DNA of 64,000 nt from Odiellus spinosus (lineage: Eukaryota; Arthropoda; Arachnida; Opiliones; Phalangiidae): contig OY987226.1 in assembly GCA_963920705.1 (NCBI GenBank), positions 20,307,600 through 20,371,599 of the forward strand. Reading direction: 5' to 3'. Both the position numbers and the translations under genes were made by a program. Each line of letters begins with the position of its first letter. The first letter of the stretch is position 1. Positions 57,502-64,000 of this stretch are shown piece after piece. The notes below the pieces were generated by a model. That model ran no database searches. It worked only from the letters and a program-made list of their open reading frames with translations, and was not told the origin of the DNA.

Positions 57502-58030
57502 TAAAGCCGCTTTCGCACATAAAATTTCAAACCGTTTTTAGAAAGGTCATTATTTTTGGAAAACAGTCGCGAAACGATTTGAAAAACAGTAGCTGCGTTC
57601 ATACTAGGACTTGGAATCGATTTAAAGCATTTCAAAACGTTTCGCTAGAGTCGAAACGATTTGACTCTATTTCTCGAAACTACTTCAGCTGCGTTCATAC
57701 TAGGCCTTGGAATCGATTTAAACCGTTTCAAACGAGTCGTGTGAACAGGAAGTCGTCTTTTCTCGAATCGATTTGATTCGATTTCTTGAAACCGCTTCGG
57801 GAAGCAGTTTCATACCGATTCGGTTTCAACAACCGATAGATGAAGCTACAATAAATCGATTTAAAAAGAAAATGTGTGAACGCGTGACGGTTAAAACGAT
57901 TCTGGCGATTTGAATATCGGTTTAATTTTACCGTTTCACATCGATTAAGAAATGCCAGTGTGACCATAGCTTTTGATTTTACCGTTTCACATCGATTAAG
58001 AAATGCTATTGTGACCTTAGCTAGTGTGTA
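57502..58030 (+). mobile_element. Family B cluster: two partial copies, one complete, one duplicated end
   Basis: In order: a diverged 5' fragment (AAAGCCGCTTTCGCACATAA) from 57502; a 5' fragment from 57593 (GCTGCGTTCATACTAGGACT); a complete copy 57687-57971, from AGCTGCGTTCATACTAGGCC to AGTGTGACCATAGCT; then an extra 3' end to about 58022 (TTACCGTTTCACATCGATTA and TGTGACCTTAGCT). The 109-residue minus-strand frame lies within the cluster and is not a gene. Confidence 0.8.
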
Positions 58031-58142
58031 ATCAAGGAAGCGGTTGTTCATCCGCAAGATATTCTCTCCATTAGGGATGATGGTTATTGTTATCTACCTG
58101 TTTGTTTGGAGAAATACGGGAGAATCGCCAGTTTTCACATAA

Positions 58143-58260
58143 CCCGCGTTCACACTAGAGACTTTGAAACCATTTTCAATCGTTTTGGAAAGGTCAAACT
58201 GTAAAATAGTTAATATTATCTTGAAAAGTTGATTTGAAGATTCAAAATGGTTTCAAACCA
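58143..58260 (+). mobile_element. Family B, 5' partial copy
   Basis: CCCGCGTTCACACTAGAGAC and then AAACCATTTTCAATCGTTTT resemble the family B left end. The 3' end is absent. Confidence 0.6.
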
Positions 58261-58435
58261 TCCTAATCTAACATTTGGAAGGTGATACTGATATTATTGG
58301 TAAACTTATAAAGTGGAGCCAAATTGTACCTTTTCCGCGTTCGCTCAAAGAAAAAGCATGGAAGACTGCAAACATATTATTTGCTTTTGGACAGTTAAAA
58401 TTAATATAATGTGTAAAAACATGGATTATTAAAAT

Positions 58436-58767
58436 CAGAAGCTGATGAAACCTTCCTTTGAAGTATATTACTCCCGGGTCTTGTAATGTATGGGAACTTA
58501 GTCTCAAAAATCACGATTCGTACGCCTCCTAACGGTAGATATTTTCGGAGCGGGAGTTCGTCCAGCGAATATCTCTAGCAAGCTTGGAGTTCGTCAACCA
58601 AACGTCGTCGTATGTGGAGAGAGAAAATTTCCAATTTTCCGTAGACAGGGGAGTATGAAGTAGGACCCCTCCGATCACGTAAAATTGTGAGTTTTACCCA
58701 TACAGAGAGGAGCGCTATATGGAACATTAGAGTAGTAGACTTCAAAGGAGGGTTTCATCGTCTTCTG
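58436..58767. mobile_element. Family H MITE with 7-bp target duplication
   Basis: Ends CAGAAGCTGATGAAACCTTC and its imperfect inverse GGAGGGTTTCATCGTCTTCTG, one base longer. TTAAAAT lies directly outside both ends (58429-58435 and 58768-58774). Inner GGGAACTTAG... and ...TATATGGAACATTAGAG segments do not pair well, so arms are about 45 bp. A fragment is at 47268. The 79-residue minus-strand frame is inside the element. Confidence 0.85.
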
Positions 58768-58774
58768 TTAAAAT

Positions 58775-59356
58775 CCATGTAAATATTGCTTCTAATTTAA
58801 AAAAAACATTCCATCAAAGTACTGAACTGAATTCGCTTACCCTAAAATAGTCAGAATTGCTGATGCAAATGAGAGATCTTCTAAAACTGGCGAAATAAAC
58901 AATTTACTCTAAAACTCGCGATATTTCTAAAACAAGAGTCAAAACTAATTTTCATGGTGTAGCTGTTTAAGTAACGTAATAAAACGTTGCAGTAATTATG
59001 GCAGAGCGGAATTCCACTCGGCTGAAAAGACAGCGAAGGAAATAACAGATTGAAGGATTTTAACACTTTTACAAGCGTCCCATAGAAAATAATTTTTTAT
59101 ATCTCGTTTTCCCCTGAATGCGAGCTTTGCCACGGACACGGTTGCAAGAGAGTTGAAACACTTTTAAAGGAGTCCAATAGAAAATACATTATATATCTTT
59201 CGTCCGCACCGTCTACTTTTTAAAAGCGTATGAAGAATATGGGGTTGAATAGCGCATACCCTTCATTAGAATACCCCGGCTTTTGCTTCACTGTTTCAAA
59301 AACTTTAAATAAATATGGTAATAGCAGTTTTGATTGTATTAACGGTATATGAGAAA
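58775..59356. other. Unrecognised sequence
   Basis: No repeats matched. Confidence 0.4.
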
Positions 59357-59585
59357 TAGAGCTCGGAATCGGATATCCATTATGTTCTGTAATTCGTATA
59401 TTTTCAGATATTTTATTTTCGGACAAAAAAATGAAATTTGTATGTTCGTATAATTCTTAAATGCATAAAGTTTACCCGAAGATAAGCGTTTGGCGCTCTA
59501 TCTACGAACAAATTGCTCGTATTCAAACGTATAACGATGGATAAGAAAATTCACATTTCCATAATTAGTCTAAAATATAAACTAT
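59357..59585 (+). mobile_element. Family A, left-half copy
   Basis: TAGAGCTCGGAATCGGATAT through ATTCAAACGTATAACGATGG and TTAGTCTAAAATATAA matches 35708-35890. It stops abruptly at the family B fragment. Confidence 0.8.
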
Positions 59586-59593
59586 TTTAAAGA

Positions 59594-59696
59594 TAATGTG
59601 TGAACACGTGACGATTAAAACGACTTCTGGCGTTTTGAATATCGGTTTGATTTCACCGTTTCAAACCGATTAAGAAATCATAGTGTGACCATAGCT
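59594..59696 (+). mobile_element. Family B, right-half copy
   Basis: TGTGTGAACACGTGACGATT through AACCGATTAAGAAATCATAG to TGTGACCATAGCT matches the right third of 942-1242. Confidence 0.8.
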
Positions 59697-60129
59697 TTAA
59701 TTCCGCGGAAACTTTACACTCACCACCATTCTTGTCTGTCTAAAGCCTTATTCAGACAATACAACCTTTGACTCAACTAAAGGAGTCAGCAAAAATGGGG
59801 AACCCTATATAAACAGCGGTCCCAAAAAGAGCAGTCTCGATATAGCAGATTAACAAATTAATGCTTGTAATTGCATTTGATTATAAAGAAAACGAGAGCC
59901 GAAGGTGCGATCTCAGCGGTTCGCTGTTTTAATGATGATGTTTCATTGATATTTTGGTAACTTATTACAAAAGAAACGCTATTCTATGTAAAAACAGCTA
60001 TAGTTGAGAAAATCGTTACACAAAATCCAATATAGTTTGTGGTCCCACTACTCCAAAAATTTTATTACTATCAAATAAATGGATGAAGTCGACCTAGGAA
60101 ACCGTTCTCTTTTTGTTGCTATTTTTAAT
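59697..60129. other. Unrecognised sequence
   Basis: A CTATATAAAC word at about 59810 resembles a TATA box, but nothing downstream supports a gene. Confidence 0.35.
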
Positions 60130-60620
60130 GCTTCTCGACCATTGGACAGAATTCCATTGGACAGAATCCCATTGGGCAGAATCCCATTCGATCCACAATC
60201 CCATTCAACCGATACGTTTTCGTAAACCAGAATCCCATTCGACCGAATCCCATTCGACCGTCAATCCCATTCGACCGAATCCCATTCGACCGTCAATCCC
60301 ATTCGACCGACGTTCACAATCAGAAGTCCATTAACACATTCTAACCTAACCTAACCTAACCTAACCTAACCTAACCTAACCTAACCATTATCGGCTTAAA
60401 TTCATCGGGACGCCCTTTTTGGTTTCGGCCCAATGGGAAATTCGGTCTATGGGGGATTCGGTTCAGCGGGATTCGGTTCAGCGGGATTTCGGTTCAATGG
60501 GAATTCGGTGCATTGGGCTCGGTCGGCCAAGATTCGGTTGATTGGGACTATTTATTTTTTATTTCGGACCAATGGGAATTCGGTCCAATAGGATTCTATT
60601 CAATGGGTATATACCATTTT
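60130..60620 (-). mobile_element. Family L element with central (CCTAA)9, copy 2, inverted
   Basis: Reverse complement of 54590-55064 throughout, with the same sharp borders. The length difference (491 against 475) is almost entirely three additional five-base repeats in the central tract. The near absence of substitutions points to very recent duplication, or to the two arms being kept alike by gene conversion. Confidence 0.88.
60341..60386 (-). repeat. Interstitial (CCTAA)9
   Basis: 46 bp of perfect CTAAC repeat in the centre of the second family L copy. Confidence 0.95.
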
Positions 60621-60677
60621 GCATTTATCCAGTATAAAAGCTAAATCTCGCTAATGATAATGACTAATATATACAAA

Positions 60678-61461
60678 TAAAAGGGAGAATGAAAGGCCGA
60701 AACAACCTATTTTTAATCGATTAAGAATGCTAAAATAATGAGAAAACAATAATATGACTCACCAAAAATATTTCGTTATTTATAATCAATTTCCAAAGTT
60801 CAGATGCTAAGCCTAGGCTGCCTAGCTCGATGAACTAGGCTAGCACGACCTGCATTTTTTTAATATTCGCGGCTGTTCTTGTCGCCAATCACGAGCGAGT
60901 ACGCGTAATTGTAAAAAATGCGCGTACTAGCTCGTGATTGGCGACTAGATCAGACGGGAATCTTAAAAAAAAATGCGGCTCGTGCTCGATTAGTTCGCCG
61001 AGCCAAGAAGGATCAGATAAGGAGAGGAAAAGTGGGAACGGCGCGGCTCCTACTGCGTCCGCCTAAACTCCCACTCTGGGAGAACGGGGGACAGACGGGG
61101 GTAGAGATGCTTCGTGGTAAATTGTTGTCACGTGGGTAAAACGAATCCTTTATGAGACGCGCTAGCTAGCGACCACGTGACAACAGTTTACCTCGAGAAT
61201 TTCCTATCCCCTCTTTCCACCCGAGTGGGAGGTTGGCTCTTCTCTCTCTATCTCAACGCAGCCCCACTTTTCCTCTCCTTATTTGATCCTTCTTGGCCGA
61301 GCTAGGCAGCCTAGGCTTAGCATCTGCAAGTTTCGGAACTTTGGAAATTGATTATAAAATAACGGAATATTTTTCATGAGTTATATTATTGTTTCTCTCG
61401 TTATTTTAGCATTCCTAATCGATTAAAAATAGGTTGTTTTGGCCTTTCATTCTCCCTTTAA
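60678..61461. mobile_element. 783-bp fold-back element with nested hairpins, family D-like ends
   Basis: TAAAAGGGAGAATGAAAGGC and its inverse bound the element. Arms pair through CCTATTTTTAATCGATTA, ATGCTAAGCCTAGGCTGCCT and AAGAAGGATCA / TGATCCTTCTT. Two further hairpins are nested inside: GTCGCCAATCACGAGCGAGT / CTAGCTCGTGATTGGCGAC (60881-60945) and GTAAATTGTTGTCACGTGG / CCACGTGACAACAGTTTAC (61111-61194). The centre is GC-rich. The 73-residue frame at 60918-61139 is basic and without a domain. The outer TTAAAGGGAGAATG word equals that of family D although the rest differs. Confidence 0.9.
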
Positions 61462-61500
61462 CCAATAGACATATAAAAAAAATTATGTTTTAAATGTTTT

Positions 61501-61670
61501 AATGGGAAACTTGGAGCTGATAATTTTTTAATTTTTTATCGTAATTACCATGCCAAAAAACGTATTCGAGAATTTTCAATTTTCAGACACTTTTTGGTGT
61601 TTAAAATAATTTCTAAAGTTGTGTAAAATTTGAAGAAAATTAAATATAAATAATTTCGCAACATTTTCTA
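61501..61670 (+). mobile_element. Family C, left-half copy
   Basis: GGGAAACTTGGAGCTGATAA, ACCATGCCAAAAAACGTATT, GAGAATTTTCAATTTTCAGA and GTGTTTAAAATAATTTCTAA match the left arm of other copies; the right arm is absent. Confidence 0.8.
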
Positions 61671-62214
61671 ATTAACTGCGAATTACCACGAAACTTTTAG
61701 TGAGTTTTGTTTCATTTGTTTTTACTCTTATTTTTGAAGAATTAGAACATCTAATTCGCGAAGCACTCTTGCTAATTAAAATATAATTCCATTTAGTCCT
61801 TCTTATTATACTCGTAAATTAAAAACAAAAAAAAAACAAAAAATTGCTTTTAATCCTAACTAACAGTTGTCCTACTTTTTCATCAACGGGGTTTTAGCGC
61901 GTACTTCTCTCTCTCATGTTGCTTGCTTTGGGCCTTCGTTCTTTAATTCCGATGGTTTATTCTCCCTCTCGAGTTCACAGAACGCCTAACCTTGGGTTTT
62001 AATTTATATCTATAAGCAGAAGTTAATATTAAACATTGTACAAATTCGGGAGAGCCTCTATGTAGCTTCGCTTGCCATATGAAACGTCTATCCAATCGAG
62101 CGGAGAAATGGAAAAACTTGAATCTTTAGGACTAGTTTAGAAATCATCAAACAGTAGCTAAAGTTAGTAACTAACAAATTCTCGTGCGGAAAGAATTCGA
62201 CAATGTTATATGGT
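61671..62214. other. Unrecognised sequence
   Basis: AT-rich, with an A-run near 61830; no repeat matched. Confidence 0.4.
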
Positions 62215-62555
62215 TTGCGTCCGCTTGCGCAGTTTCCCACTTGCGCATTTTCATTTGCTCAGTAGCCATTTGCGCGGTTTTCCATTTGCGCATTGCCATT
62301 TGCACGGTTCCCATTTGCACAGTTTTCCATTTGCGCAGTTGGCCATTCGAGCTGTCCACAAGAGGGACAGGCTAGTTTGAGTGATTAACTAACCTAACCT
62401 AACTTATAATATAACAAGAGGGACAGGCTAGTTCGAGTGATTAACTAACCTAACCTAACATAACCTGCAAATGAATAAAGCGGAAATGGAAACCTGCGGA
62501 AATGGAAACCTGCGGAAATGGAAATGCACTTGTGGGAACTGCGCAATTGGAACCT
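62215..62555. mobile_element. Family M element: inverted word arrays around CCTAA tracts
   Basis: The left part is an array of CCATTTGCGCAGTTTT-type words (about seven, each 15-19 bp). The right part carries the inverse word, CTGCGGAAATGGAAA, three times and then CACTTGTGGGAACTGCGCAA. Outer segments TTGCGCAGTTTCCCAC and GTGGGAACTGCGCAA are inverted repeats. In the centre a 47-bp segment (AAGAGGGACAGGCTAGTT onward) occurs twice, each ending in ACTAACCTAACCTAAC. Architecture parallels family L, but the words differ. Confidence 0.75.
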
Positions 62556-62970
62556 TACCGGCTTATATGCCGTGCAAAATAAACTGAAGTATTTCTCTTA
62601 ATCGCATTTAAGTTCTAAGATAAATTTTGATAATTTAGTGAGGGGTCTGAATATCGTAATCTAGCCCATTATCTTACTACAGCTCACCTCGGGCTCGGGT
62701 TCAAGCAAATTTTATGGTCTCAACTATGTTTGTAATGGAATGAACCAGGGCTAACGTTTGTGATTTTTTTTTTTGGAGAATACTTACATCGGGCTCAAGA
62801 ATTTATTTGTACATTTATAGACCTCCGCTTAAACCCATGTTTTCATTATTCGGTCGAAATAAGTTGTTATACCTATGGATTAAGTACATCATTTTGTATG
62901 CATTTCCATAATCATAACTCAATAGTGGGCGACGAATCTTTTGCGAGTAGAGAAATGAAAGAAGAATAGT
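62556..62970. other. Unrecognised sequence
   Basis: A 69-residue plus-strand frame at 62760-62969 ends at the border of the next element; no domain recognised. Confidence 0.4.
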
Positions 62971-64000
62971 AGAAGACTACTTATTGGTTTTCCTACTATT
63001 TCCGGTATTGCTGGGCGGATAATATTACTATTACGCGATAATTTACTGTTTCATGGTAATTTTCCGGTATGCACAAAATTATTTATTTTTGAGTTTGTGA
63101 TTTTAAATGTGAAATTCCTCTTTCAAAAAAACCTATACTCGTGAAAATGCAATGTTTTCATGATATTCTTAATCACTTTAGTTTTCATTGATAGAGCAAT
63201 GTGGCTCAGACATGATAAATGACATTAACATGTCGTTAACCATGCCAAGCAAGAAAGTAGACTTATAGACGGATATAGGTTGAACTTTTACCTTTTTTAG
63301 CAATTATTTCACTTTTAAAGCCAAAAAATTAAATTTTTAATTTATAAGTTACGGTATTTTTTCACAGCAAACCGTAAATTACCATTACAGTGGTAATTTA
63401 CCGCGTAAATTACCAGGGTTAATTACCTATTTAGAGCTCTAATCGTATCCTTAGAATTAACGGTGAAAACGCGCAACTTTCCCTATAAATTAATTTCTGT
63501 CCCTTGAGCTGAACCAAGCAAAGAATATTTTTTAAAGGGTGCGATTTATAATAAATTTAAACCTAGCGTCTTTTTCTTCCATGTTTCTATACTTTCTATA
63601 AAAAAGTGGCTAAGCCAATCAGAATAGAGCAAACCTGAAGCTCTTCACACATATTATTTCTCGCAATCTTTATAATTTTGGAGCAACGTCAGTAGTACGC
63701 GGGAAGCTGCCACTCTATTATCTATGATCTTAAGTAATGTATGGTTTTCTCTAGTACTTTCCCATCTATCTTTGTATTAAGGTGGAGTACTTTCGAGTTC
63801 AATACGGTAGCTAAAGACGGAAAAAAGTAAAGGTTAACTTTTGTACCGAGAATAGTTTCACGACAAGTAAGTGCTCTCGAGTAATCGTTAAAAGTAATCG
63901 TCAAGGGATTTCAAGGACATTGTACGTAATCGATTAACTATAGTAATCGTATCCGCCCAGCACTACCGGAAATAGTAGGAAAACCAATAACTAGTCTTCT
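62971..64000. mobile_element. Family N element with about 50-bp terminal inverted repeats
   Basis: AGAAGACTACTTATTGGTTT through CCTACTATTTCCGGTATTGC and TGGGCGGAT on the left is mirrored at 63951-64000 with three mismatches. The mirrored end coincides with the last base of the window, so the true end and any target duplication lie outside. The 1,030-bp interior is AT-rich with only a 60-residue frame, so it is non-autonomous. An interior segment is also found at 37655-38060. Confidence 0.85.
63045..63440 (-). repeat. Family N interior shared with 37655-38060
   Basis: Reverse-complement match along about 400 bp. AGACTTATAGACGGATATAG, ATGTCGTTAACCATGCCAAG and GTGAAAATGCAATG are the clearest shared words. 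It is bounded by GTAATTTAC / GTAAATTACC words and ends TTTAGAGCTCTAA, which may be a nested element edge. Confidence 0.7.

Noticed and set aside
59800-59820. TATA-box promoter
   Set aside because: An isolated CTATATAAAC word in AT-rich DNA with no downstream gene.

Overview
This window reads as gene-poor, AT-rich eukaryotic DNA, most likely from an invertebrate. I found no coding sequence, tRNA, rRNA or CRISPR array I could defend. The longest open frames lie inside tandem repeats or inverted-repeat elements. CpG is common, so there is no sign of heavy methylation-driven CpG loss. Interstitial (TTAGG)n tracts occur at three places. TTAGG is the usual arthropod telomere unit, so an arthropod is a reasonable but weak guess.

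The window is mainly a graveyard of short non-autonomous DNA transposons (MITEs and fold-back elements), with minisatellites and single-copy AT-rich sequence between them. I recognise at least ten recurring inverted-repeat families by comparing the window with itself. Family A has ends TAGAGCTCGGAATCG (nine copies). Family B has ends GCGTTCATACTAG. Family C begins TTAAAGGGAAACTTGGAGC. Family D, fold-back, begins TTAAAGGGAGAATG. Family E contains a GGCGCCA core. Family F has ends CCAAGAATCCATTCAGG and individual 5-bp target duplications. Family G has ends CTATAGAGATATGCCTC. Family H has ends CAGAAGNYGATGAAACC and a 7-bp duplication. Families L and M are word arrays around (TTAGG)n. Family N is a 1-kb element whose right end coincides with the window edge. 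Families C, D and E share TTAAAGGG-type ends and probably one TTAA-targeting transposase encoded elsewhere.

Layout: 1-6.6 kb holds A, B and G copies. 6.9-8.0 kb is a 22/42-bp minisatellite. 8-21 kb is mostly unrecognised, with one hAT-like element near 10.5 kb. 21-29 kb holds E, F and K copies, a 54-bp minisatellite and two compact fold-backs. 29.6-31.9 kb is a 2.25-kb inverted-repeat element swollen by 77 identical 20-bp repeats. 32-38 kb is dense in C, D, E and A copies, some touching end to end. 38-50 kb alternates repeats with unrecognised sequence, including a 195-bp satellite and a 12-bp minisatellite. 51.1-53.4 kb is a 22-bp satellite with variants in ordered blocks. 54.6-60.6 kb is bracketed by a near-identical inverted pair of family L. 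60.7-64 kb holds a 783-bp fold-back, family M and family N.

All coordinates were read by eye; element ends may be off by a few bases. Family assignments rest on comparison within this window and on general knowledge of transposon ends, not on a database search.
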